From positions 1 through 46,098 of the forward strand of contig CADBJW010000022.1 in NCBI GenBank assembly GCA_902795135.1: DNA of 46,098 nt, in the 5' to 3' direction. The notes below the pieces were generated by a model. It worked only from the letters and a program-made list of their open reading frames with translations. It did no database searches and was not told where the DNA came from. Source of the stretch: an uncultured Eubacteriales bacterium (GTDB taxonomy: Bacteria > Bacillota > Clostridia > Peptostreptococcales > Anaerovoracaceae). The translations under genes and the position numbers were made by a program. This document shows positions 35,558 to 44,561 of the stretch, piece by piece; within the stretch, counting starts at the first letter, position 1; each line of letters opens with the position of its first letter.

Positions 35558-36802
35558 ATGAAAATGAAACAAGAAGTTCTGGATCAGATCAAAGTCCAGA
35601 TCAAAAGAGTCAAAGCAGCCGGCGGCTTTTATGCGGAAAGACTAAAAGACGTCGACATCGACAGCATCAAGACCCAGGAAGATTTTGAGAAGCTGCCGTT
35701 CTCCGAAAAGGATGACCTGCGGGAAGCCTATCCCCTGGGATTAGCGGCCGTACCTCGTGAAGACATTGTCCGCATTCACTCCTCCAGCGGAACGACGGGG
35801 CTGCCATGCATCATCCCATACACCCAAAAGGATGTGGATGACTGGGCGGAACTGTTCCGGAGATGTTATGAAATTGCAGGCATCACGAAGGATGACGTGA
35901 TCCACATTACTCCAGGTTATGGCCTTTGGACGGCGGGAATCGGATTCCAGCTGGGCGCCGAGAAATTAGGTGCCATGGCGGTTCCTATGGGTCCGGGAAA
36001 CACGGATAAACAGATTAAGTTTATGGAAGACATGGGATCCACCGTTTTGTGCGCCACCTCTTCCTATGCACTGCTTTTGGCAGAAGAAATCGAAAAGCGC
36101 GGCGTCAAGGATAAAATTCATCTCAAGAAAGGCGTCATCGGCTCCGAACGTTGGGGTCCAAAGATGCGAGCCCGTATTGCCAATGAACTGGGCGTAGAGC
36201 TCTATGATATCTACGGACTTACGGAAGTGTACGGACCGGGAATCGCCATCAACTGCGAATACGAAACCGGGATGCACTATTTCGACGACTTCCTGTATTT
36301 CGAAATCATCGATCCGAAGACCGGCAAGACCCTTCCGGACGGAGAACTGGGTGAACTGGTCATTACGACTTTGCAAAAGGAAGGCGCTCCATTGATTCGG
36401 TACAGAACTCATGACCTGACCCGAATCATTCCGGATGATGTTCCGTGTCCATGCGGCAGAACCTTACCAAGAATCGATGTGATTCTGGGCAGAACCGATG
36501 ATATGGTTAAGGTCAAAGGCGTTAACATATTCCCGGGACAGGTGGAGGATGTTCTGAAAGACATCGAACATGCCAGCTCCGAATACCAGATCTTTATCGA
36601 TCACGAAAACGGCAGAGATAAGATCACCCTGTTCGTGGAGACGCCGTTAAAGGACGAAAAAGAGAAAAAGGCACTGGAAAAAGAGATCAAAGAAAAGATC
36701 AAATCCGTGATCAATGTGGGAGTAACTCCGATGGCTGTTGAAATCGGAGATTTGCCGAGAAGCGAGAAGAAATCAACTCGCGTATTCGATTATAGATATT
36801 AA
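35558..36802 (+). CDS. paaK: Phenylacetate-CoA ligase family AMP-forming enzyme
   Basis: 414 residues. The adenylate-forming signature SSSGTTGLPCIIPYT (residues 71-85) and later YGLTEVYGPG, VKVKGVNIFPGQVE and LPRSEKKSTRVFD match PaaK-like ligases, which join aryl acetates to CoA using ATP. AAGGA precedes the ATG, 17 bases after iorB. Beside IorAB, which makes aryl-acetyl-CoA, it could work in the acid-releasing direction to save energy as ATP, or re-activate imported aryl acetates for synthesis of aromatic amino acids by IorAB in reverse. The sequence cannot decide which. Confidence 0.9.
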   Translation: MKMKQEVLDQIKVQIKRVKAAGGFYAERLKDVDIDSIKTQEDFEKLPFSEKDDLREAYPLGLAAVPREDIVRIHSSSGTTGLPCIIPYTQKDVDDWAELFRRCYEIAGITKDDVIHITPGYGLWTAGIGFQLGAEKLGAMAVPMGPGNTDKQIKFMEDMGSTVLCATSSYALLLAEEIEKRGVKDKIHLKKGVIGSERWGPKMRARIANELGVELYDIYGLTEVYGPGIAINCEYETGMHYFDDFLYFEIIDPKTGKTLPDGELGELVITTLQKEGAPLIRYRTHDLTRIIPDDVPCPCGRTLPRIDVILGRTDDMVKVKGVNIFPGQVEDVLKDIEHASSEYQIFIDHENGRDKITLFVETPLKDEKEKKALEKEIKEKIKSVINVGVTPMAVEIGDLPRSEKKSTRVFDYRY

Positions 36803-36825
36803 CAGGAAGAAAGGGAGAGGTTGTC

Positions 36826-38019
36826 ATGACTGCAAAAAGTATGATGCCTTACGTGGAAGGAAACTCCGCGATTCGTGCTATGTTCGAAGAGGGAGCGCGG
36901 CTTGCGGCCATGTATGGCAAAGAAAATGTGTATGACTTCAGCTTGGGAAATCCAAGCGTTCCTGCACCGCCGGAAGTCAATCAATCCATCATGGATATTT
37001 TGAATACGGAAGATCCGCTGCTGGTTCACGGATACAACCAGAGCAACAGCGGCTATGAAGATGTGCGGCAGACCGTTGCGGAGCATCTCAATAAACTCCA
37101 TGGAACCGCATTTACGGCCAAAAATATTGTCATGACCGTAGGGGCTGCCAGCGGTCTGAACGTTGCCATAAAAACCTTAGTGGATCCGGGAGATGAGATC
37201 CTGGCCTTTGCGCCATATTTCGTTGAATACGGCAATTATGCGGCCAACCACGGTGCCGTGCTGAGAGCCGTTCCCGCGGATACCGTGACCTTCCAGCCGA
37301 ACCTGGAAGCCATGGCCGACATGATCAGCGCGAAAACAAGAGCCGTGATCATCAACTCGCCAAACAACCCGACCGGGGTTGTGTATTCTGCGGAGACGCT
37401 ACGAAATCTAGCGAAGCTTTTGGGAGAGAAACAGGCGGAGTTCGGAACGGACATCTACATCATTTCGGACGAACCGTACCGGGAGCTTGCCTATGATGGT
37501 GTGGACGTTCCATATGTAACGAAGTTCTATAACAACACTGTCGTCGGTTATTCCTGGAGCAAAAGCCTGTCCCTGCCGGGAGAACGGATTGGATATCTGG
37601 TATTCCCATCGGAAATGGCGGATTTTGAAAATGCGATTCAGGCAGCAAATATCGCCAACCGGGTGCTCGGTTATGTAAACGCGCCGACGCTGATCCAGAG
37701 AGTGGTAGCCAGATGCATTGATTGCAGCGCAGATGTGGATGCCTACGACCGGAACCGAAAAGCCCTCTACAACGGGCTGGTCGATGCCGGTTATGAGTGC
37801 ACCTATCCGGAGGGCGCCTTCTATCTGTTTGTCAAATCGCCAATGGACGATGATGTCGCCTTTTGTGCAAAAGCCAAGGAACATAACATTCTGATCGTAC
37901 CTGGTAAGAGCTTTGCGTGTCCTGGGTTTGTACGAATTGCCTATTGCGTATCCTATGATACGATTGTGAATTCGATACCGGCTTTTAAAGAATTAATGGA
38001 AGAGATAAAAAATGAATAA
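36826..38019 (+). CDS. Pyridoxal phosphate-dependent aminotransferase, class I/II
   Basis: 397 residues of fold type I. The Schiff-base lysine is K246 (SWSKSLSLPGERIGY). Also seen are the cofactor-binding NSPNNPTGVVYS, SDEPYRELAY and the carboxylate-binding arginine in FVRIAYC. AGGAAG/AGGGAGAGG lies before the ATG. In this operon it most likely transaminates aromatic amino acids to the aryl pyruvates used by IorAB, though family members also act on aspartate or alanine. Its end overlaps the aldolase-like gene by 8 bases. Confidence 0.92.
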   Translation: MTAKSMMPYVEGNSAIRAMFEEGARLAAMYGKENVYDFSLGNPSVPAPPEVNQSIMDILNTEDPLLVHGYNQSNSGYEDVRQTVAEHLNKLHGTAFTAKNIVMTVGAASGLNVAIKTLVDPGDEILAFAPYFVEYGNYAANHGAVLRAVPADTVTFQPNLEAMADMISAKTRAVIINSPNNPTGVVYSAETLRNLAKLLGEKQAEFGTDIYIISDEPYRELAYDGVDVPYVTKFYNNTVVGYSWSKSLSLPGERIGYLVFPSEMADFENAIQAANIANRVLGYVNAPTLIQRVVARCIDCSADVDAYDRNRKALYNGLVDAGYECTYPEGAFYLFVKSPMDDDVAFCAKAKEHNILIVPGKSFACPGFVRIAYCVSYDTIVNSIPAFKELMEEIKNE

Positions 38020-39001
38020 GAACGATGCAAAGAAATTGGTAATCAAAGCGGGCAAGATCCTTTGGAAAGAAGGATATATTGCGAGAACCTGGGGAAATAT
38101 CAGCTGCAGAACGGATGATGAACACTTCGTAATCAGTGCCAGCGGACGGGAGTACGAGAGTCTTACGGAAGACGAAGTCGTGGAACTGAACGTGAACAAT
38201 CTCAGCTACGAAGGCAACGTAAAGCCGTCTTCTGAGAAAAAAGTCCACGCGGAGATCTATAAGCTGAGAGACGATATCAAGTTTATCATTCACACCCATC
38301 AGCACAATGCGTCAGCCGTTTCGGCCATGGGACTGAAGCGAGTGAAATTTGATAAAGCCTATGCTGGACTGGGAGAATTCATCCTCTGCTCGGAATACGG
38401 ACTTCCGAGTTCTTCGAAGGTTTCGGATAAAGTTGCGGAAGCCGTCAACGAATCGGTGGGGAATGCCATCATCATGAGCAACCACGGTGCCGTTTGCTAC
38501 GGCAGAAACTATGAGGAAGCCTTTGAAGTCGTGCGGAATCTCGAGGAAGCATGCGGCAAATTCCTGGATTTTATGGGCGTCGACCCATGGGACGGAGAAG
38601 AAAGCCACTTTGCCGAGGAATGGAACACAGATCCGGTCATTATGAAGTACCTGCAACATAAGGATACCCTGCCGGCCTATTTGGACGATTATGCCCAAAT
38701 GGTGGGACCGCAGCTCACGGTTTACGAGGATGATGCGGATGTTGACGAGGTCATTGCAAAGGCAGTGGAAACGAACACACCGGTTCTCGTCAGAGGCAGA
38801 GGCGCTATGTGCAATGCCGAAACCGAAGACGACCGGATTGCGATGAGCATGATCATCGAGAAAAACTGCAGAGCGGCTCTGGCTGGAATCGGATGCAGAC
38901 CGATCGGACGGTACGAAAGCATCTTTATGAGGCAGTTCTATCTGCAGAAATATTCGCGCTTAAAAAATTCCCTTTCGGATGAGGACGAGGAAACGGAATA
39001 A
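38012..39001 (+). CDS. Class II aldolase/adducin family protein
   Basis: 329 residues. The N-terminal aldolase domain has the zinc-site histidines H94 and H96 (HTHQH) and H158 (SNHGAVCYG), with E75 as the likely acid/base. Residues about 210-329 add an extra segment (VLVRGRGAMCNAETEDDR) resembling part of a second aldolase-type domain with no full metal site. Relatives cleave sugar phosphates such as fuculose-1-phosphate. Why one sits in an aromatic-acid operon is unclear; it could act on an aldol product of an aryl pyruvate. It starts 8 bases inside the aminotransferase gene. Confidence 0.88.
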   Translation: MNKNDAKKLVIKAGKILWKEGYIARTWGNISCRTDDEHFVISASGREYESLTEDEVVELNVNNLSYEGNVKPSSEKKVHAEIYKLRDDIKFIIHTHQHNASAVSAMGLKRVKFDKAYAGLGEFILCSEYGLPSSSKVSDKVAEAVNESVGNAIIMSNHGAVCYGRNYEEAFEVVRNLEEACGKFLDFMGVDPWDGEESHFAEEWNTDPVIMKYLQHKDTLPAYLDDYAQMVGPQLTVYEDDADVDEVIAKAVETNTPVLVRGRGAMCNAETEDDRIAMSMIIEKNCRAALAGIGCRPIGRYESIFMRQFYLQKYSRLKNSLSDEDEETE

Positions 39002-39025
39002 AATAGCCAACGTTGATAAAACATA

Positions 39026-39034
39026 TGATATAAT
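39026..39034 (+). promoter_or_regulatory. Extended -10 promoter of glnS
   Basis: TGA plus TATAAT (39029-39034). TTGATA at 39013-39018 is too close (10 bases) to act as a -35. Leader of about 30 bases. Confidence 0.55.
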
Positions 39035-39070
39035 ATAGCGTAATTTTTATTGGAAACCGAAGGAGTAAAA

Positions 39071-40726
39071 ATGGCAGAGACAATTGAAATGACAAACTTT
39101 ATTCACGATATCATAGATAAAGATCTGGAAAACCAGAAGTATGGTGATAAGGTTCTGACAAGATTCCCGCCGGAACCAAATGGATATCTGCATATTGGTC
39201 ACGCGAAGTCCATTTGCCTGAACTTCATGACGGCCATGAAGTATGGGGGCGGCTGCAATCTGAGATATGACGACACGAATCCGGTCAAGGAAGATATGGA
39301 ATACGTAGATTCCATCGAGGAAGACGTAAGATGGCTGGGTTTTGAGTGGGCCAACAGGCTTTGGGCATCCGACTATTTTGATGAAATGTACGAATGCGCC
39401 GTGACGCTGATTAAGAAGGGCCTCGCCTTTGTTTGCGATTATTCTGCAGAGGAAATCCGGGCAACCCGAGGAACCCTTACAGAACCGGGCAAGGAATCGC
39501 CGTATCGGAACCGAAGCGTTGAAGAAAACCTGCAGCTCTTTGAAGAGATGAAGGCCGGCAAGTACGCCGACGGAGAAAAAGTGCTTCGGGCGAAAATCGA
39601 TATGGCATCGCCAAACATCAATATGAGAGACCCGGTCATTTACCGGATCGCCCACGCATCACACCACAATACCGGTGACAAGTGGTGCATCTATCCGATG
39701 TACGATTTCGCTCATCCGATCGAGGATGCCATCGAAGGAATCACTCATTCCATCTGTACCCTGGAATTTGAGGATCACAGACCTCTTTATGACTGGGTTC
39801 TGCAGGCAGTGGGCAAGTGGCCGACACCGCCGCAGCAGATTGAATTTGCCAGACTCAATATTACGAACACGATCATGTCGAAGCGATACCTGAAAGCGCT
39901 GGTCGATGAGGGTAAGGTTGACGGATGGGATGATCCAAGAATGCCGACCATTGCAGGAATTCGGCGCAGAGGGTATACGCCGGAGGCGGTCAGAGACTTT
40001 TGCGAGAGAATCGGCGTGGCAAAGGCCAATTCTACCGTCGATGTGGCGCTTTTGGAATCCTGTGTGCGTGACGATTTGAAAACAAAAGTGGCAAATCGAA
40101 ACGTCGTAGAAAATCCAATCAAGGTCGTAATCACCAACTACCCGGAAGGACAGACCGAAGAAATGGAAATCGAGAACAACCGCGAGGTGCCGGAAATGGG
40201 CAATCGTATGGTTCCGTTCAGCAGAGAGCTGTGGGTTGACGGAGACGACTTCATGGAAGTGCCGGCGAAGAAGTACTTCCGGCTGTTCCCAGGTAACGAA
40301 GTAAGATTTAAGGGAGCCTATTTCCTCACTTGTAACGAAGTGGTTAAGAAGGAAGACGGGAGCATCGACAAGCTCCTGTGCACCTATGATCCGGATACGA
40401 AAAGCGGTACGGAAGGTGCCAATCGTAAAGTCAAAGGCACGATTCACTGGGTTGACGCGGAAACCGCAGTGAAAATCCGCATTCGCAATTATGATTACCT
40501 GATGGTCGAAGATGAGAATGGTGAAATGCAGCTGAATCCGGACTCCTTGCAGGATACATGGGGCTATGCGGAACCGCTTCTTGGAGAAGCGAAACCGGGC
40601 GAACGGTTCCAGTTCTTCCGTAAGGGTTACTACATCGCCGATGCTCAGCTGAATGACGACAATACAGCAGAGAAGGTCTTTAATAAGATCGTCGGCCTGA
40701 AGTCATCATTCAAAGTCAAGAAATAA
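39071..40726 (+). CDS. glnS: Glutaminyl-tRNA synthetase
   Basis: 551 residues, the bacterial GlnRS length. It charges tRNA-Gln directly. HIGH motif at 41-44 ([12 protein letters not shown]), the KMSKS-like IMSKR at 268-272, and GlnRS-type [12 protein letters not shown] and [21 protein letters not shown] two-part beta-barrel anticodon domain follows. ATG 39071 is chosen because GAAGGAG lies 5-6 bases before it; an ATG at 39050 has no site. Many Firmicutes lack GlnRS and amidate Glu-tRNA-Gln instead; whether this strain has both routes cannot be told here. Confidence 0.95.
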   Translation: MAETIEMTNFIHDIIDKDLENQKYGDKVLTRFPPEPNGYLHIGHAKSICLNFMTAMKYGGGCNLRYDDTNPVKEDMEYVDSIEEDVRWLGFEWANRLWASDYFDEMYECAVTLIKKGLAFVCDYSAEEIRATRGTLTEPGKESPYRNRSVEENLQLFEEMKAGKYADGEKVLRAKIDMASPNINMRDPVIYRIAHASHHNTGDKWCIYPMYDFAHPIEDAIEGITHSICTLEFEDHRPLYDWVLQAVGKWPTPPQQIEFARLNITNTIMSKRYLKALVDEGKVDGWDDPRMPTIAGIRRRGYTPEAVRDFCERIGVAKANSTVDVALLESCVRDDLKTKVANRNVVENPIKVVITNYPEGQTEEMEIENNREVPEMGNRMVPFSRELWVDGDDFMEVPAKKYFRLFPGNEVRFKGAYFLTCNEVVKKEDGSIDKLLCTYDPDTKSGTEGANRKVKGTIHWVDAETAVKIRIRNYDYLMVEDENGEMQLNPDSLQDTWGYAEPLLGEAKPGERFQFFRKGYYIADAQLNDDNTAEKVFNKIVGLKSSFKVKK

Positions 40727-40733
40727 GCGCATG

Positions 40734-40760
40734 CTGCGCTGCATCGAGAGAGCGGCGCAG
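40734..40760 (+). promoter_or_regulatory. GC-rich hairpin between glnS and the U32 gene
   Basis: CTGCGCTGC (40734-40742) pairs with GCGGCGCAG (40752-40760, one G-U) around a 9-base loop, without a U-tract. Probable read-through or attenuation point. Confidence 0.45.
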
Positions 40761-40780
40761 GCTGCCCTGCGAGGTGTGAT

Positions 40781-42976
40781 TTGAAGAAGATCCCTGAACT
40801 GCTCGCCCCGGCTAGCGGGTGGCAGCAATTAAAAGCAGCAATCAATAATGGAGCAGATGCCGTCTATATAGGCGGCGCTCTTTTTAATGCGCGTATGAAA
40901 GCCGATAATTTCAAGGGCGAGGATGTGAAACGGGCCATCGATTACGCCCACGAAAGGAAGGTTCGCGTCTATGTGACTCTTAATACATTGATCCGGGACA
41001 GTGAGCTTCCAAAGGCCTTTGCTTATGCCAATGATCTTTATGGTTTTGGCGCGGACGGGCTCATCGTTCAGGACATGGGCATTGCCCGGTTGATCCATCG
41101 GTATTTGCCGGAGATGCACCTGCATCTGTCCACGCAGGGAACGGTGTATAATCCGTGGGCGGTGGATTTGGTACAGGATTTGGGATTCAACCGGATCGTT
41201 CCGGCCAGAGAATTATCCTTGTCAGAAATCAAAGCCCTCACAAAAGCTTGCCATGACCGGCAGATGGAAGTGGAGGTCTTCGTTCACGGAGCCCTGTGCG
41301 TATGCTATTCCGGTCAGTGTCAAATGAGCAGGATGCAGGGCGGCAGGAGCGGAAACCGGGGCCTTTGCGCCCAGCCATGCAGGCTGGAATACAGAGAAGA
41401 CTCCGGGGACAAAGGCTATTTGCTCAGTCCGAAGGATCTTTGTCTGATCGAAGAAATCCCGGCTCTGTGCGAGGCAGGTGTAGATTCTCTGAAGATCGAG
41501 GGCCGGCTCAAAAGCCCGGAATATGTGGCCGTCGTGACGCGGCTCTATCGCAAGTACCTGGATCGTTACAGAGAAGGTTATAAAGAAGAAACGTCAGCTT
41601 TTGCCGTCGCCCAGAGCGACCAAAAAGCACTGAAACAGATTTTTAATCGCGGCGGGTTTACGAAGGGATATCTCTATGAGAATCCAGAGGACCGGTTGCT
41701 TTCCGGAAGTTCCCCAAAGAACCAGGGCTTATACGCAGGACGAGTAACCGGGATCCGAAACGCGTCCCGCACAAAGACCTCCAGAAAACTGATCGAGGTC
41801 GATACCAGAGGTGCAGAGGCGGATCCAATCCGGATGGGTGACGGGCTGGAACTTCCGGATACAGGAAACATTGTGACCTATCTGGATTCTATCTCAGAAG
41901 ACTATGTGAGAGTGGGGGATTTCAAAGGGCCGATTCATATAGGCGACGAAGTGCGCAAGGTGACCGACGGAACACAAATGGAGAAGGCAGCCGCCAGTTT
42001 CGCCGCTGACGATAAAATCAAAAGGGACGAAATCCGCATGGTCTTTACGGCTGCAGAAGGAAGCCGGCCAACCCTGGAACTTTGGGACAGCGGAAGGCCC
42101 GAAGGCAGGAACGGGGCCGCGGACATCTGCATATCTGGCGATGAGATTTTGGAACATGCCGAGAAGCGGCCGCCAGATTCCGAACGGATCCGCAGGCAAC
42201 TGCAAAAGCTGGGGGGCACGCCTCTCTCCGCAGAGCACATCGAAATTCGAATCGATGGGGAGCCATTGATACCGATTTCCGTAATCAATCAAATGCGACG
42301 GGAAGGCGTCCAAAAGCTTTTGTTAGAACGGCAAACGATTGACCGCAGGAAACTGTCCGGCGAGGAACTGCGTAAAATTGCAGCGGCCGAAAAGCTAGGG
42401 GACCCGGCAGGAAAGAACCCTGTTTCTTCTGAGGAACAGGGGCAGCTTTTCGATTGGCCGGTGGCGCCCGGTGCCTTTGCGAAAGAGAGAAGACGGCTGG
42501 TTCCGCTGGAATGGTTCATGGATCGCGAATCTGAACGGGATGACGCGGTGCCATACATCCTGAACATTAGCAAGGGAAATCTGGACGCATACATCGAAAC
42601 CCATTATGACGAAATTGTGGAGGCAGTGAAGGAGAGCGGCATTCTCATTGGGAATTTGGGATGGATCCGGCGCTTTCAGGAAAGCGGCGTCAAAGTGTAC
42701 GGCGATTATGGACTGAACGTCTTCAATTGCCAGGCAGCGAAGACCTTTGCAGAAAACGGCGTCGATGTGATCGCCTTATCGGATGAGTGCAGCGAAGACG
42801 GGAATCATGTTTTGTGTCGTGGGGCTCACAAATTGAAACGGGAACCGAACATCATGAACCGTGTGCCCCTTATGATTACAGAGCATCCGTTGCAGACCAA
42901 AGGGCTGATCGACCGGAAAGGCGTCCGTCACAAAGTGCTTCGATGGTATTCCGGAGATAAGTATTTATTGTTTTGA
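40781..42976 (+). CDS. U32 family peptidase-type protein with DUF3656 region (RlhA-like)
   Basis: 731 residues. TIM-barrel U32 domain at 1-330 (ELLAPASGWQQLKAAINNGADAVYIGG) with the cysteine block CVCYSGQCQMS (C173, C175, C180) and NRGLCAQPCR. The later part fits DUF3656 and a final U32-like repeat, as in long relatives of E. coli RlhA, which hydroxylates a cytidine of 23S rRNA. So an RNA-hydroxylation role is as likely as proteolysis. The start is an unusual TTG, supported by GAGGTG (40771-40776) 4 bases before it and conserved KKIPELLAPA from the first residues. The stop overlaps the region before the CARF gene. Confidence 0.88.
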   Translation: MKKIPELLAPASGWQQLKAAINNGADAVYIGGALFNARMKADNFKGEDVKRAIDYAHERKVRVYVTLNTLIRDSELPKAFAYANDLYGFGADGLIVQDMGIARLIHRYLPEMHLHLSTQGTVYNPWAVDLVQDLGFNRIVPARELSLSEIKALTKACHDRQMEVEVFVHGALCVCYSGQCQMSRMQGGRSGNRGLCAQPCRLEYREDSGDKGYLLSPKDLCLIEEIPALCEAGVDSLKIEGRLKSPEYVAVVTRLYRKYLDRYREGYKEETSAFAVAQSDQKALKQIFNRGGFTKGYLYENPEDRLLSGSSPKNQGLYAGRVTGIRNASRTKTSRKLIEVDTRGAEADPIRMGDGLELPDTGNIVTYLDSISEDYVRVGDFKGPIHIGDEVRKVTDGTQMEKAAASFAADDKIKRDEIRMVFTAAEGSRPTLELWDSGRPEGRNGAADICISGDEILEHAEKRPPDSERIRRQLQKLGGTPLSAEHIEIRIDGEPLIPISVINQMRREGVQKLLLERQTIDRRKLSGEELRKIAAAEKLGDPAGKNPVSSEEQGQLFDWPVAPGAFAKERRRLVPLEWFMDRESERDDAVPYILNISKGNLDAYIETHYDEIVEAVKESGILIGNLGWIRRFQESGVKVYGDYGLNVFNCQAAKTFAENGVDVIALSDECSEDGNHVLCRGAHKLKREPNIMNRVPLMITEHPLQTKGLIDRKGVRHKVLRWYSGDKYLLF

Positions 42977-42990
42977 TCGAGGACTGGATT

Positions 42991-44169
42991 ATGAAAACAC
43001 TGATTGAATTATATGATGAAAGAGCTATTGAAAACGTAATCGGACCGGAGACCTTCCGGCCGCAGGATGTGGTGTATTTGTGTCCTTCGGAGATTGCTCA
43101 GAACCGGAAAATGCAGAATAAGCTGCGGCATTTTTTCGCTTCCAGAGGACTGCAGATCCGCTTGCACTTCACAGAGTGCAGCATGTATAAAGCGGACACC
43201 GTATACCGGCAGCTCCAGGAAATCGCCGCGAAATACGATGATTGCACCGTTGATGTAACAGGCGGAACCGATGCGGCGCTGTTTGGCGCAGGTATGTTTT
43301 GTCAGGAAACCGGTATGCCGGTGTTTACCTATTCGAGAAAACGAAATAAATTCTATGACATCAATAATGCGTCCTTTGCAGACGCCCTTCCTTGTAAACT
43401 GGAATATAAGGCAGAGGAATTCTTCCGGATGGCCGGAGGCGTGATGCGAACCGGCAGAGTGGACAATAAGATTCTATCCCGTTATATGGACAAGTACGAT
43501 GTGTTCTTTGATGTGTTTCTGAAGCACAGAAGACGGTGGCCCGATGCGATCACGTTCCTGCAGCGCATTTCTCAGGTCGATCGGGAATTACCGATAGATT
43601 TGCATGTTGAGGGCGACTTCTACCAGAAGGGAGAACGGGGAAGCCGCATCAAAGCGGATGTTGTTCTGCTGGAAGAACTGCAGGAAATCGGATTTATTCA
43701 CGGGCTGGCAGTCGAAACGGAAAAACGTGTTTCCTTTGACTTTACAGACCTCCAGATCCGAACCTGGCTCCGGGATGTGGGCAGCGTGCTGGAGTTATAT
43801 ATGTATAAGAAGTGCATGGAATCCGGAATCTTCCGTGATGTGGTCAGCTCCGCCGTGGTTGATTGGGACGGTTCCCGTGGCCACGATAGCGTCAGCAATG
43901 AGATCGATGTAGTTGCGACCAGAGGCGTGGTTCCGATGTTTATCAGCTGTAAAGCGACGGAGGTAAAAACCGAAGCCCTGAATGAACTGGCCATACTGCG
44001 GGATCGTTTCGGCGGGAAAGGTGCAAAAGCCGTGATCGCGACCACCGAAAACTGCAATGCAGCCATGCGGCATAGGGCGGCACAGTTGGGAATCGCCGTC
44101 ATTGATCGCGAAGAAATGGAACGCAATGAGGTGCCGGAACGGCTGAAAATCATTATGAAAGTAAAATAA
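42991..44169 (+). CDS. CARF-domain nuclease-like protein, DUF1887/Card1 family, outside any CRISPR locus
   Basis: 392 residues. The N-terminal Rossmann-like CARF domain has the ligand motif DVTGGTDAALFGAG (D88-T90-G91-G92-T93). A winged-helix-like middle leads to a C-terminal PD-(D/E)XK-type domain with NEIDVV (E304, D306) and FISCKA (S319, K321). In the textbook motif the residue two before Lys is acidic; here it is serine, which may be a family variant. Card1/Can2 relatives cut nucleic acid when bound by cyclic oligoadenylate made by type III CRISPR systems, yet no cas gene or array is in view. ATG 42991 follows GAGGA by 7 bases. It is co-transcribed with the U32 gene. Confidence 0.85.
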   Translation: MKTLIELYDERAIENVIGPETFRPQDVVYLCPSEIAQNRKMQNKLRHFFASRGLQIRLHFTECSMYKADTVYRQLQEIAAKYDDCTVDVTGGTDAALFGAGMFCQETGMPVFTYSRKRNKFYDINNASFADALPCKLEYKAEEFFRMAGGVMRTGRVDNKILSRYMDKYDVFFDVFLKHRRRWPDAITFLQRISQVDRELPIDLHVEGDFYQKGERGSRIKADVVLLEELQEIGFIHGLAVETEKRVSFDFTDLQIRTWLRDVGSVLELYMYKKCMESGIFRDVVSSAVVDWDGSRGHDSVSNEIDVVATRGVVPMFISCKATEVKTEALNELAILRDRFGGKGAKAVIATTENCNAAMRHRAAQLGIAVIDREEMERNEVPERLKIIMKVK

Positions 44170-44186
44170 CGCCGAGTCACGGCGTT
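44163..44186 (-). terminator. Terminator of the small minus-strand gene
   Basis: AACGCCG and CGGCGTT (44168-44174, 44180-44186) form a hairpin. Read on the minus strand it is followed by ATTTTAC; on the plus strand no T-run follows. Confidence 0.6.
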
Positions 44187-44209
44187 AGAGAATGCGGCTA
44201 TGCAAAAGG

Positions 44210-44401
44210 CTATTGCTCGTTAGCGTTCTTGAACATTAGGATGCCAAGGAATGTTATGATGACACCAACGGGCAGGGTCCAGGATGATTTGAAGGTTGTC
44301 GCTGCAGAGAAAAAGAGACAGATGATTCCAACGATCAACATGAAAATGGAACTGATCAGGTATTTAGGGTCTCTTTTGCGGCCATTGTTTCTAAAAGACA
44401 T
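44210..44401 (-). CDS. Small two-helix membrane protein
   Basis: 63 residues: a basic start (RNNGRKRDPK) and two hydrophobic segments (ISSIFMLIVGIICLFFSAA and LPVGVIITFLGILMF), both ends likely cytoplasmic. Minus-strand GGAGGA lies 9 bases before the ATG at 44401; a first ATG at 44410 abuts that site and is rejected. It has its own promoter and terminator, so it is likely real. No family recognised. Confidence 0.7.
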   Translation of the reverse strand: MSFRNNGRKRDPKYLISSIFMLIVGIICLFFSAATTFKSSWTLPVGVIITFLGILMFKNANEQ

Positions 44402-44447
44402 AGTATTCATTCCTCCGACGTTTTAGTTTCTTGATTCATTCTGAAAC

Positions 44448-44476
44448 ATAGTACCATAGTTATGAAATCTTTTCAA
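44448..44476 (-). promoter_or_regulatory. Promoter of the small membrane protein
   Basis: On the minus strand TTGAAA (44471-44476), a 17-base spacer and TACTAT (44448-44453) with an extended TGG. Confidence 0.6.
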
Positions 44477-44484
44477 ATGCTGGA

Positions 44485-44514
44485 TAAAAAAGCGGCGCCT
44501 ATCGGCGCCGCTTT
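44485..44514 (-). terminator. Terminator of the NhaC-type gene
   Basis: An 11-bp stem (44489-44499 with 44504-44514) and 4-base loop, followed on the minus strand by a T-run (plus-strand AAAAAA at 44486-44491, partly inside the stem). It could also act weakly on the plus strand. Confidence 0.85.
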
Positions 44515-44561
44515 CTGGTGTATACGTATACTTTATGTCTTGTTTGGCTTTTCGCTTACGC

